DNA of 18,091 nucleotides from VAXT01 sp964591295 (GCA_964591295.1 CAZQAG010000047.1:1-18091), one strand, 5' to 3'. Shown: positions 1-6,832, numbered from the stretch's first letter. Program-made: numbers and translations. Notes: generated by a model from the sequence alone, not told the origin.

Positions 1-1
1 G

Positions 2-487
2 CTGCGCGTCGGCGACCCGCTCGACAAGAACACCGACGTGGGCGCGATCAACTCGCGCCAGCAGCTCGACAAGATCAAGGAGCTCGTGGCCGCGGGCGAG
101 GAGGAGGGCGCGGAGATCTACCAGCCGCCCTGCCGGTTGCCCGAGAAGGGCTACTGGTTCGTGCCGACGGTCTTCACGGACGTGGCGCAGAGCTACCGGA
201 TCGCGCAGGAGGAGATCTTCGGCCCGGTTCTCTCGGTTCTGACGTTTCGCACCCCCGACGAGGCGGTCGAAAAGGCGAACAACACGCCGTACGGGCTCGC
301 CGCCGGCGTCTGGACGGAGAAAGGCTCACGGATCCTGGCGATGGCGCAGCAGCTGCGGGCGGGCGTGGTCTGGGCGAACACCTACAACCGCTTCGACCCG
401 GCCTCCCCGTTTGGCGGCTACAAGGAGTCGGGCTTCGGCCGCGAAGGTGGGCGACACGGGCTCGAGGCCTACCTGGAGCTCGAATGA
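2..487 (+). CDS. Aldehyde dehydrogenase, C-terminal part (cut by window edge)
   Basis: The reading frame is open from base 2, so the gene starts to the left of the window and only about the last 161 residues are seen. They carry typical C-terminal ALDH superfamily motifs: EEIFGPV with its conserved Glu, NNTPYGLAAGVWT, and SPFGGYKESGFGREGG near the end. The catalytic Cys lies upstream and cannot be checked. Members oxidise aldehydes to acids with NAD(P)+. From memory, Streptomyces has a very similar protein beside deoC (deoxyribose-phosphate aldolase) and a second, shorter ALDH. The same short ALDH follows here with an ATGA overlap, so a deoC gene just left of the window is a reasonable inference, and the enzyme may handle aldehydes from deoxyribose breakdown. 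The family call is firm; the substrate is not known. Confidence 0.93.
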   Translation: MRVGDPLDKNTDVGAINSRQQLDKIKELVAAGEEEGAEIYQPPCRLPEKGYWFVPTVFTDVAQSYRIAQEEIFGPVLSVLTFRTPDEAVEKANNTPYGLAAGVWTEKGSRILAMAQQLRAGVVWANTYNRFDPASPFGGYKESGFGREGGRHGLEAYLELE

Positions 488-1281
488 GCCGGCTGCCCGT
501 TCGCAAGACGTACAAGCTCTACATTGGGGGCGAGTTCCCCCGCTCAGAATCGGGCCGCACCTACGAGGCGGAGGGCGCGAACGTCGCGCGGGGGTCGAGG
601 AAGGATGTCCGCGACGCGGTTCGGGCCGCCCGCTCCGCGTTTCCGACGTGGGCCGGGCTCACGCCCTATAACCGCGGCCAGGTCGTCTACCGGATCGCCG
701 AGATGCTCGAGGCTCGCCGCGCCGAGTTTGCGGAGCTCTCGACGGGGCCCGAGGAAGTAGACCGCTCGATCGATCGACTCGTCTGGTACGCCGGCTGGGC
801 CGACAAGCTCGCCCAGGTGCTCGGCTCCTCGAACCCGGTCGCAGGCCCGTACTTCAACTTCACCGTGCCGGAGCCGACGGGGGTCGTCGGCATCGTTGTC
901 CCGGAGGAGCCTCCGCTCGCGGGGCTCGTCTCGCGGATCGCGCCGGTGATCGTCGGCGGAAACACGGCCGTTGTCCTCGCCTCCGAGGGCTCACCGCTCG
1001 CCGCTGTCGAGCTCGCCGAGGTGCTCGCCACCTCGGATGTGCCGGGCGGCGTCGTCAACCTGATCACCGGCTACCGCGAGGAGCTTGCGCCGGTCCTCGC
1101 AGGCCACATGGACGTAAACGCGATCGACCTGGCCGGCGCCGATGGGCAGGTCGAGGAGCTCGAGCGCCTCGCCGCCGACAACGTGAAGCGCGTCGTCCGC
1201 GGGGCGGCGGACGCCCAGAGCCCGTGGGAGATCGCCTCCTTCCTCGAGCTGAAGACGGTCTGGCATCCGATCGGCGTCTAG
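484..1281 (+). CDS. Half-size aldehyde dehydrogenase family protein (no catalytic domain)
   Basis: This 265-residue protein matches only the N-terminal, NAD-binding half of the ALDH fold. It starts YKLYIGGEFPRSESGRTY, contains EPTGVVGIVVPEEPPL and GGNTAVVLASEGSPL, and ends FLELKTVWHPIG. It has no catalytic Cys region and no EEIFGPV region. It is not a broken gene: Streptomyces encodes a protein of about this length with the same ending (ETKTVWHP) next to a full-size ALDH and deoC, as I recall it. The ATG overlaps the stop of the previous ALDH (ATGA), and GGAG at 475-478 is a suitable ribosome binding site, so the two are surely co-translated. It may act as a non-catalytic partner subunit of the upstream enzyme; that is inference. 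Confidence 0.9.
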   Translation: MSRLPVRKTYKLYIGGEFPRSESGRTYEAEGANVARGSRKDVRDAVRAARSAFPTWAGLTPYNRGQVVYRIAEMLEARRAEFAELSTGPEEVDRSIDRLVWYAGWADKLAQVLGSSNPVAGPYFNFTVPEPTGVVGIVVPEEPPLAGLVSRIAPVIVGGNTAVVLASEGSPLAAVELAEVLATSDVPGGVVNLITGYREELAPVLAGHMDVNAIDLAGADGQVEELERLAADNVKRVVRGAADAQSPWEIASFLELKTVWHPIGV

Positions 1282-1329
1282 GAGGACCTGACGTCTTCTG
1301 GCAGGGCTTGGCGAAGGCACCTCGTGTAC

Positions 1330-1356
1330 GTGCGCGTCGAAAAAAAAGCAGCGCAC
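1330..1356. repeat. Imperfect inverted repeat with an A8 loop
   Basis: GTGCGC (1330-1335) and GCGCAC (1351-1356) form a 6-bp stem around a 15-base loop that contains eight consecutive A (1340-1347), unusual in such GC-rich DNA. It lies 49 bases after the half-size ALDH stop. The A run reads as T8 on the minus strand, but I see no minus-strand gene that it would terminate. Role unknown. Confidence 0.4.
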
Positions 1357-1420
1357 CTCGACGATCGCGGCAAGGGCGGGCCCGTCGGGGCGTCGTTCCT
1401 TGATGAGGAGTGCCCTTAGT

Positions 1421-1471
1421 CGCGGAAAGTGCGAAGCACTTTGCGCGAGTCCCGGGCCCGTGGCCCGGGAC
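1421..1471. repeat. Two adjacent perfect inverted repeats (hairpins or operator)
   Basis: The first has arms AAAGTGC (1426-1432) and GCACTTT (1436-1442) around GAA. It can be lengthened by CGC (1421-1423) pairing with GCG (1443-1445), leaving two bulged G. The second has 10-base arms GTCCCGGGCC (1449-1458) and its exact complement (1462-1471) around CGT. They are only six bases apart. No T run follows, so a classical terminator for the ALDH genes is unlikely. The second palindrome covers the place where a -35 element would lie for the possible -10 box at 1483-1488. It could therefore be an operator for the TrpC-like gene, a REP-like element, or an RNA structure. Confidence 0.6.
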
Positions 1472-1482
1472 CTACTACTGGT

Positions 1483-1488
1483 TAGCAT
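1483..1488 (+). promoter_or_regulatory. Possible -10 box of the TrpC-like gene (leaderless)
   Basis: TAGCAT fits the actinobacterial TAnnnT -10 pattern and lies nine bases before the ATG at 1498. Transcription would then start at or next to the start codon. No convincing ribosome binding site precedes this ATG, which agrees with a leaderless mRNA. No -35 box was found. A TAG stop in this frame at 1483 also bars any longer N-terminus. Confidence 0.4.
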
Positions 1489-1497
1489 GGGCGGTCG

Positions 1498-2091
1498 ATG
1501 ACCGGCCAGCGCCGCTTGAGCCAGGCAATCTCCGAGGGCGACGGGATCTCTCTGATCGTCCCCGTGGCCGACGCCGACGCTGCACGCACTTCCGAGGCAC
1601 AGGGCGCCGAGGGAGTCATCGTCGACCGTGAGCTCACCGGTCTGCGCGAGGCGACGAGCCTGCCGATCCTCTGGCGAGCCGACGGCACCCCTGCCGAGGC
1701 GCTCTCGCTCGGAGCCGATGCATGTCTCGTCGCCGCCGAGGCGATCGACGACGACGGCGAGGGGGTCGAGCGCCGCTACGCCGAGGCACTCGACCTCGGG
1801 CTCGACTGCGTCGTCGAGGTGCGTGACCCGGACGAGCTCGAGCAGGCGCTCGAGCGACTCGATCCGGAGATCTTCCTGCTCTCGCCGCAGCGTGGGGGCG
1901 GAGACGAGGAAGCCCTCGAGCACGTGCTCGACCTGCTGCCGGACCTGCCGGCCGGCAAGCTCGCAATCGCCGACGTGGAGGTCACGAGCCCGGAGGAGAT
2001 AGAAGAGCTCGAGCGCGCTGGGGTGGATGCCGTGATCGTCGGCGTCCAAAGCATCGCTGGCCTGGTTCGTGCCGCGCCGCCCGAGGTCTGA
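1498..2091 (+). CDS. TrpC-like TIM-barrel protein, probably catalytically degenerate
   Basis: The protein has 197 residues and follows the strand-helix pattern of indole-3-glycerol phosphate synthase (IGPS, TrpC) from the second strand onward. Aligned by eye, LPILWRADGTPAEALSLGADA (55-75) stands where IGPS has PVLRKDF, CVVEVRDPDEL (104-114) matches the VEVHDEEEL strand, and AGVDAVIVGVQSI (174-186) matches the phosphate-binding end. The catalytic Lys of RKDF is replaced by Arg60 followed by Ala. The INNRDL strand is LLSPQRGG here, and SESGI is ADVEV. The 45-residue helical N-terminus of IGPS is absent. Glu107 is kept. IGPS activity therefore looks lost, and no other trp gene is nearby. It may be a binding or regulatory barrel, or have a new activity. 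The gene overlaps the next by 23 bases. Confidence 0.75.
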   Translation: MTGQRRLSQAISEGDGISLIVPVADADAARTSEAQGAEGVIVDRELTGLREATSLPILWRADGTPAEALSLGADACLVAAEAIDDDGEGVERRYAEALDLGLDCVVEVRDPDELEQALERLDPEIFLLSPQRGGGDEEALEHVLDLLPDLPAGKLAIADVEVTSPEEIEELERAGVDAVIVGVQSIAGLVRAAPPEV

Positions 2092-3466
2092 TCGACCTGA
2101 GAGCCGGTGGGGAGGCCCGCCGGTTGCGTTCGCCGCCATCCTGGGGCTCGCCGGGGCGCTTCGCCTCGTCGGCGTGCAGTACGGCCTTCCGTTCCCGCTC
2201 CTGAACCCCGACGAGCGCAACATCGTCCCCCGCGCGTGGTCGATGGTTCACGGCGGCGGGCTCGACCCGGACTGGTTCGACTACCCGAGCCTCGTCATGT
2301 ACGTGCTCGCGCCGTTCCAGGCGTGGCAGGACGAGCCCTCGTACCTCGCCGCGCGGTTGACGATGGTCGCGCTCGCTCTGGGCGGGGTCGCGGCCGCGTG
2401 GTGGCTCGGACAACGCGCCTACGGGCCGCTCGCGGGTTTCGTCGCCGCCGCAGTGACGGCGGTGGAGACGACGCATGTCGCCTACTCCCGAATGTCGGTC
2501 ACGGACGTCCCATTGACACTCGCGGTGACCATCGCGCTCGCGCTCATGATCTCGGGCCGGATCGAGCTCGCAGGGCTCGCCGTCGGCCTCGCGGCGAGTG
2601 CCAAGTACCCGGGCATCCTCCTCCTCGCGCCGCTTGTGGCCGCGTCCTGGGGGGCCTGGCGGCGGCTTGCGATCGCGGGTGGCCTGGCCTTCCTCGCGTT
2701 CGCTGCGACGAGCCCATACTTCTTCGTCCACTTCGGCGAGGCCGTAGGCGACGTCTGGCGCGTGCAGCAGGCGGCGCGTGCGGGCTGGCTCGGATTCGAG
2801 CACGACCATGTGGCGCCGGTCGCCTTCGTCGCGCGCCTCTGGAGTGGGCTCGGCCCGGTGCTCGTGATCGCCGCAGCCGGGCTCGCTCTCGCCCTGGCTC
2901 GCCGCCGGCAGGCCGACCTCGTGCTCGCCGTCTTCGTCCTCGCCTACTTCGCGAGCCTGCTGACGATCGACGCGCACTTCGACCGCTATGTGCTTCCGGT
3001 CGTCCCCGCGCTCGCCGCGCTCGCCGGTCGGTTCCGGGAGCTCGCGCCGGTGACGATCCTCATGCTGGTCATCCCGTTGACGTGGGCAGTCCGGGACGCA
3101 CGCGAGCTGACGCGGACGGACGCCCGCATCGTCGCCCATGGCTGGGTCGAACAGAACCTGCCCCGCGGAGCGACGCTGGCCGCCGACTCGTCGCTGCCAG
3201 ACTTCGAGGCCTTTCGCGTAACCCCGCTTGCATTGCCGAGGCCCGGCGAGCCTGCGGATCCGACTCGGAACCTGGCTCGGCTCCGGGAGCTCGGGGTGCA
3301 ATACGTGGTCGTCACGGGGGCGATCGAGGACCGGGTGCTTGCTGCGGCCCGCGACTATCCAGGCGAGACGCGGTTCCTGACCGATCTTCGTAAGGAAGAG
3401 CGTGTCTACGCGATACGTCCCGGGGACGAGCTCGCAGGCCCTTGGATCGAGATCTACCGGCTGTAA
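2069..3466 (+). CDS. Multi-pass membrane glycosyltransferase-like protein (GT39/ArnT type)
   Basis: The predicted protein has 465 residues: a short basic N-terminus, about nine or ten hydrophobic segments up to roughly residue 345, then a soluble C-terminal domain of about 120 residues. The first extracytoplasmic loop has NPDER with an Asp-Glu pair (48-49) and a downstream DYPS, as in GT-C enzymes of the PMT/ArnT group, where the acidic pair is needed for catalysis with polyprenyl-phosphate sugars. Such proteins add sugars to proteins or envelope glycans outside the membrane. The GTG at 2069 is the only start that keeps the first membrane segment. It lies inside the upstream gene and lacks a clear ribosome binding site, so coupling is likely. 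Donor and acceptor cannot be told. Confidence 0.8.
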   Translation: MPRRPRSDRPESRWGGPPVAFAAILGLAGALRLVGVQYGLPFPLLNPDERNIVPRAWSMVHGGGLDPDWFDYPSLVMYVLAPFQAWQDEPSYLAARLTMVALALGGVAAAWWLGQRAYGPLAGFVAAAVTAVETTHVAYSRMSVTDVPLTLAVTIALALMISGRIELAGLAVGLAASAKYPGILLLAPLVAASWGAWRRLAIAGGLAFLAFAATSPYFFVHFGEAVGDVWRVQQAARAGWLGFEHDHVAPVAFVARLWSGLGPVLVIAAAGLALALARRRQADLVLAVFVLAYFASLLTIDAHFDRYVLPVVPALAALAGRFRELAPVTILMLVIPLTWAVRDARELTRTDARIVAHGWVEQNLPRGATLAADSSLPDFEAFRVTPLALPRPGEPADPTRNLARLRELGVQYVVVTGAIEDRVLAAARDYPGETRFLTDLRKEERVYAIRPGDELAGPWIEIYRL

Positions 3467-3469
3467 TCT
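3464..3469 (+). promoter_or_regulatory. Possible -10 box of the lipoprotein operon (leaderless)
   Basis: TAATCT overlaps the stop codon of the upstream gene and lies eight bases before the ATG at 3478, the spacing expected for a leaderless transcript. No ribosome binding site is visible before that ATG. Because the TAA stop supplies part of the box, chance is a real alternative. Confidence 0.3.
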
Positions 3470-3477
3470 TGGTTGCA

Positions 3478-4092
3478 ATGCGGAAGGCCTTGCTGATGCT
3501 CCTCTTGCCCGCCTTGCTCGTCGGCTGCTCCGAGGATGGCTCGGGCCCGTCGGCGGCCGCGCCGCCCCAGCCTCCGGCCTGTCCCGCGGAGTGGAAGGAC
3601 GGATGGGAGCGCCTGGCAACGCGGGTCAAGGCGACCGTTTACTGCCCGTCGTGGATGCCGAGCCCGCTGGACGGGAAGATCGGCGGCGACTGGGACAACG
3701 GCGTCTCGGTCCACCCCGACCGCAGGTACCTCGTCAGCTTCCTCTGGCACGAGCCGCCGAGCCAGGACGTCCACGTCAACTTCCGCGGCTACCCCGGCCG
3801 GACCCGCATACCGCGCTGCAACGACGACCGCGTGGTGGCGGGGAGAAAGATCCGACGCACGGTGCCCTGTTTCAGCGATCCGCAGCCGGTGCGCCGGATT
3901 CGAGGAATGACCGTCACGCCGTACACGGTCAACCAGGGCGTCGACCAGTGGCACGTGCTCTATCTATGGCGCCGCGCCGGCACGCTGTATACGTTGAGCG
4001 CGCACGTCGCCAAGCCTCTTACCTACCGCCAGGTCGTGCGAAATCTCGACCGGGCGATGGCCGGGCTCGCCCCGATCGAACCCAAGGCCTGA
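3478..4092 (+). CDS. Secreted lipoprotein of unknown function
   Basis: The 204-residue product begins MRKALLMLLLPALLVGC: a short basic start, a hydrophobic core and a lipobox LVGC with the lipidated Cys at 17. A Ser/Gly/Pro/Ala-rich linker follows. The mature part (about 40-204) has Cys residues in ACPAEW, VYCPSW, IPRCND and VPCFSD that could form disulfides outside the cell, and aromatic-rich strands such as RRYLVSFLWHE and QWHVLYLWRR. I recognise no family. I chose ATG 3478 because it places the signal peptide at the N-terminus; an in-frame start at 3442 would add residues from inside the upstream gene. The next gene starts two bases after the stop codon, so the two exported proteins are probably made together. 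Confidence 0.8.
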   Translation: MRKALLMLLLPALLVGCSEDGSGPSAAAPPQPPACPAEWKDGWERLATRVKATVYCPSWMPSPLDGKIGGDWDNGVSVHPDRRYLVSFLWHEPPSQDVHVNFRGYPGRTRIPRCNDDRVVAGRKIRRTVPCFSDPQPVRRIRGMTVTPYTVNQGVDQWHVLYLWRRAGTLYTLSAHVAKPLTYRQVVRNLDRAMAGLAPIEPKA

Positions 4093-4093
4093 G

Positions 4094-5515
4094 ATGCGCC
4101 TGACGAGGCGCGAGCTCCTGGCCGGGGGCGCGGCCACGGCGGCTCTCGGGGCGGCCGGGATCTACGAGCTCGTCGACCGGCTCGGTCGCGCGCCGAAGCG
4201 TCGCCTGCCGCCCGGCGACCGGGCTCCCGAGCAGAACCTCTTGCACGGCCAGCGCGTGATCGAGGACGAGGGAGTCGAGGTCGTCGTTCCGCCGCTCCAT
4301 CACCAGCTGGTCACCGCCAGACTGCGGGTCGAGCCACGGCGTGCGGACCTTCGCACGGCGCAGGCCGAGCTCGAGAACGCCCTGCTGGGGCTCGACGGCT
4401 CGTTCGAGTCGAGTGCGCGCGGGCTTGGGGTCACCGTTGCCTGGGGGCTGCCCTACTTCCGCCGCTACGTCCCGAAAGCCGCGGAACAGCACCTCCCGGT
4501 CGACCGCCGCGCCACGACGTCGCCACAGCGTCCCGTGCGCGTCGTGATCGACGCGGTTCGCTTTCCGAGCGATCCGAGCGACCTCGTGCTCGAGGAAAAC
4601 GACGTCGCGATTCTCTTCCGGAGCGACGAGCTGGAGCACGTGGTCGAAGGCGCCCGCGCCGTCTTCGGCGAGCTGGACGGAATCCTCGAGACGACGAGCA
4701 TCCGAAAGGGCTTCGCGGCAGGTGGCTTCGACGGCGGCCAGAGCCTGCCCAAGAAGATGGCGGTCGCCGCGGGCGTGCGCGGGGCGGATCTCATCCCGGA
4801 TACGGCCGAGCTCTTTCTCGGGTTCACCTCGACGCAGAAGGCGGGGCTCGGACCGCCGGGGATCGCCAACTTCGAGACTCTCGGCTTCGTCGACCTCGGC
4901 CCACGCGGCTACTTCCGGTCGGGCACGAGCATGCACGTCTCGCACATCTTCGAGAACCTCGAGGCCTGGTACCTGAACTTCGACTTCGGCGAGCGGGTGA
5001 CGACCACTTTCAGCCCGGAGCGGACGGCGCCACCGGGGACACAGACGGTTGCCCAGGATCCCGACGACATCGCGGATTCGGGTCGGGTCGTCCGCGACTT
5101 TGCGCGCTTCGGGGCCATCGGGCACAGCGCTGCGATCCAGACGACCTCGCGGCTGCAGAGCGACGTGGTCGCGGCGAACGGCACCGTCTACAAGAAAGGC
5201 ACCGCGATCCCGCAGCGCGCGGACTTCAACACACTCGACAACCCGTTCTTCTGGAGCGCGAGCCCGGAGCGCGACGCACAGCAGGAGGAGCCCGCGGCCG
5301 GGGTGCACTTCGTCGTCTTCAACCCGACGAGCGACGACTTCCATCGCAACCGGCTCGCGATGGACGGCGTGCTGCCGGACGGGACGCGGCTCCCACTCGA
5401 GCCCCGGGCGCGCGGCCAGGGCCTGAACTCCGTGCTCCAGGCGACGCACCGCCAGAACTTCCTCGTGCCTCCGCGACGGCGACGCTCGTTTCCGCTCGTC
5501 GAGCTTTTGACCTAG
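4094..5515 (+). CDS. Tat-exported protein, Dyp-peroxidase-like / haloarchaeal 'Tat pathway signal protein' family
   Basis: The protein has 473 residues. The N-terminus MRLTRRELLAGGAATAALG has twin Arg at 5-6 and a short hydrophobic stretch, a Tat signal, which implies export in folded form, often with a cofactor. The body resembles a family I know from haloarchaea as 'Tat pathway signal protein', distantly like Dyp-type peroxidases. Matching blocks are VAWGLPYFRRYVP, AELFLGFTSTQKAGLGPP, GTSMHVSHIFENLEAWY, FSPERT, AIGHSAAIQ, and GVHFVVFNPTSDDFHRNR near the end. The GxxDG motif of true Dyp peroxidases is not seen, so peroxidase activity is unproven. AAGG at 4084-4087 can serve as ribosome binding site. 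The gene ends seven bases from the convergent phosphofructokinase gene. Confidence 0.72.
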   Translation: MRLTRRELLAGGAATAALGAAGIYELVDRLGRAPKRRLPPGDRAPEQNLLHGQRVIEDEGVEVVVPPLHHQLVTARLRVEPRRADLRTAQAELENALLGLDGSFESSARGLGVTVAWGLPYFRRYVPKAAEQHLPVDRRATTSPQRPVRVVIDAVRFPSDPSDLVLEENDVAILFRSDELEHVVEGARAVFGELDGILETTSIRKGFAAGGFDGGQSLPKKMAVAAGVRGADLIPDTAELFLGFTSTQKAGLGPPGIANFETLGFVDLGPRGYFRSGTSMHVSHIFENLEAWYLNFDFGERVTTTFSPERTAPPGTQTVAQDPDDIADSGRVVRDFARFGAIGHSAAIQTTSRLQSDVVAANGTVYKKGTAIPQRADFNTLDNPFFWSASPERDAQQEEPAAGVHFVVFNPTSDDFHRNRLAMDGVLPDGTRLPLEPRARGQGLNSVLQATHRQNFLVPPRRRRSFPLVELLT

Positions 5516-5522
5516 CCGGCGA

Positions 5523-6569
5523 TTACCCGAAGAAGGCCTTCGCGACGGCGTACCAGTCCTCCGGGACGGTCTTCAGTTCGGCCGTTGCCTCTGCGAGCGA
5601 CACGTCCACGACGTTGTCGCCCTGGAGTGCGGCCATCTGGCCGAAGCGCCCCTCGTGCACGAGGTCCGCGGCCTTCAGGCCGTAGCGCGTGGCGAGGACT
5701 CGGTCCCGCGCTGTCGGGCTCCCTCCTCGCTGGACGTGGCCGAGGACGGTCACCCTCGTCTCGAACCCGGTTCGCTCCTCGATGTCCCGCGCGAGCTCGT
5801 GGCCGATACCGCCGAGCCGCACATGTCCGAACTCGTCGGTCGCCACCTCCTGGGCGACCTCTCGCCGCTCGCCCGAGTCGTACGTCAGCTCGTAGCCCTC
5901 GCTGACGACGACGATCGAGAAGTCCTTGCCCCGCTCGTGGCGCCGCCGGATCTCTTCGCAGGCCTGCTCGACGGTGATCGGTTGCTCCGGGATCAGGATC
6001 ACGTCCGCGCCGCCGGCGATCCCGCTCATGACCGCGATCCACCCTGTGTGGCGACCCATGACCTCGACAACCATGACGCGGTTGTGCGACTCCGCGGTCG
6101 TGTGCAAGCGGTCGATCGCCTCGGTGCAGATCGAGACGGCGGTGTCAAAGCCGAACGTGTAGTCGGTGGCCGAGAGGTCGTTGTCGATCGTCTTCGGCAC
6201 GCCGACGACAGGGAATTCGTGCTCCTCGTAGAGCCGCGCCGCGACGCCGAGCGTGTCCTCGCCGCCGATGGCAACGAGTGCGCCAAGCTCCTCGCTCTCG
6301 AAGTTGGCCAGGACGCGATCGACGCCCCCGTCCAGCTTGTACGGATTCGTGCGCGACGTGCCGAGGATCGTCCCGCCCCGGGGCAGGAGGCCGGAGATCT
6401 CTCGGGGGCCGAGCGGCATGAACAGCCCCTCCACTAGGCCGCGCCAGCCGGCCCGCACGCCGACGACCTCGTGGCCGTGCTCGTGACTGCGGCGCGTGAC
6501 CGCGCGGATGACGGCGTTCAGCCCGGGGCAATCTCCGCCGCCCGTCAGCAGTGCGACCCGCTTGCTCAC
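5523..6569 (-). CDS. pfp: 6-phosphofructokinase, group III, predicted pyrophosphate-dependent
   Basis: The protein has 348 residues, the usual length of group III (actinobacterial type) phosphofructokinases, and makes fructose 1,6-bisphosphate from fructose 6-phosphate in the cytoplasm. Visible motifs are LTGGGDCPGLNAVIR (8-22), GGEDT (102-106), VPKTIDNDL with catalytic Asp129, MGRHTGW (171-177), and VLGHVQRGGSPTARDR for substrate binding. The Asp105 of GGEDT corresponds to the position that is Gly in ATP-dependent enzymes (GGDG, or GGEG in mycobacteria) and Asp in pyrophosphate-dependent ones such as that of Amycolatopsis methanolica. I therefore predict pyrophosphate as phosphoryl donor, making the step reversible. 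The Lys of PKTIDND occurs in both kinds and does not decide it. The start is GTG; no clear ribosome binding site or promoter was found. Confidence 0.92.
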   Translation of the reverse strand: MSKRVALLTGGGDCPGLNAVIRAVTRRSHEHGHEVVGVRAGWRGLVEGLFMPLGPREISGLLPRGGTILGTSRTNPYKLDGGVDRVLANFESEELGALVAIGGEDTLGVAARLYEEHEFPVVGVPKTIDNDLSATDYTFGFDTAVSICTEAIDRLHTTAESHNRVMVVEVMGRHTGWIAVMSGIAGGADVILIPEQPITVEQACEEIRRRHERGKDFSIVVVSEGYELTYDSGERREVAQEVATDEFGHVRLGGIGHELARDIEERTGFETRVTVLGHVQRGGSPTARDRVLATRYGLKAADLVHEGRFGQMAALQGDNVVDVSLAEATAELKTVPEDWYAVAKAFFG

Positions 6570-6598
6570 GCCGAAAAGTCTCTCATTCTCGGCAGGGC

Positions 6599-6604
6599 TA
6601 TCAT
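6599..6604 (+). promoter_or_regulatory. Possible -10 box of tRNA-Leu
   Basis: TATCAT lies ten bases before the first base of the tRNA, giving a start point only a few bases upstream of the mature 5' end. No good -35 box was found at the usual distance. The 45-base space between the divergent phosphofructokinase gene and the tRNA must hold both promoters. Confidence 0.45.
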
Positions 6605-6614
6605 GAAAAGGCGC

Positions 6615-6700
6615 GCCGAAGTGGCGGAATTGGCAGACGCGCTGGACTCAAAATCCAGTGGGGCTTGCGCCCCGTGTGGGTTCGATTCCCACCTTCGGCA
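6615..6700 (+). tRNA. tRNA-Leu (anticodon CAA)
   Basis: The acceptor stem pairs GCCGAAG (6615-6621) with CTTCGGC (6693-6699), and A6700 is the discriminator. The anticodon stem CTGGA/TCCAG encloses CTCAAAA, giving anticodon CAA, which reads UUG. The long variable arm (GGGGC TTGC GCCCC) marks a class II tRNA, as expected for leucine. The T arm is GTGGG-TTCGATT-CCCAC. CCA is not encoded. UUG should be a rare codon in this GC-rich genome. The branched-chain amino acid transporter operon follows on the same strand with its own promoter. Confidence 0.97.
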
Positions 6701-6722
6701 TCGACGGCAATACCGGTCAAAG

Positions 6723-6751
6723 TTGAAAGCGCCGTCAAATCTCTCGATACT
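6723..6751 (+). promoter_or_regulatory. Promoter of the branched-chain amino acid transporter operon
   Basis: TTGAAA (6723-6728) and GATACT (6746-6751) are separated by 17 bases. They match the housekeeping consensus TTGACA/TATAAT at five and four of six positions. It is the only place in the window where I found a good -35/-10 pair. The transcript would have an untranslated leader of about 75 bases before the GTG at 6833. I saw no T-box or other known riboswitch in that leader. Confidence 0.5.
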
Positions 6752-6816
6752 TGCTCCGTTGCGGGTCGACGCCTCTTCCGGTGGCCGTCGCTCCGCCGTA
6801 CGTGCAACCGGGTGAC

Positions 6817-6827
6817 GGAGGAGGAAG
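6817..6827 (+). promoter_or_regulatory. Strong ribosome binding site that fixes the livK start
   Basis: GGAGGAGGAAG is highly complementary to the 16S rRNA 3' end and ends five bases before the GTG at 6833. It decides between GTG 6833, a TTG directly before it, and in-frame starts farther upstream that would run back through the tRNA. Confidence 0.75.
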
Positions 6828-6832
6828 CGTTG

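Noticed and set aside
991..2223. Minus-strand open frame crossing the ALDH end, the gap and the TrpC-like gene
   Set aside because: It has no recognisable domain and runs antisense to two supported genes. I could not support the stretch over the gap as a separate gene.
1982..3619. Long minus-strand open frame of about 545 codons opposite the glycosyltransferase gene
   Set aside because: The product is Arg/Pro/Gly/Glu-rich with no family motif, while the plus strand encodes a clear membrane protein with Asp-Glu and YP motifs. GC-rich DNA leaves such antisense frames open.
4019..5449. Minus-strand open frame opposite the Tat-exported protein
   Set aside because: The plus strand has a Tat signal and family motifs; the minus product is low in hydrophobic order and shows no motif.
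6551..6832. N-terminal extension of livK back through the tRNA
   Set aside because: The tRNA is certain, and the ribosome binding site at 6817-6827 plus the signal peptide fix the start at 6833.
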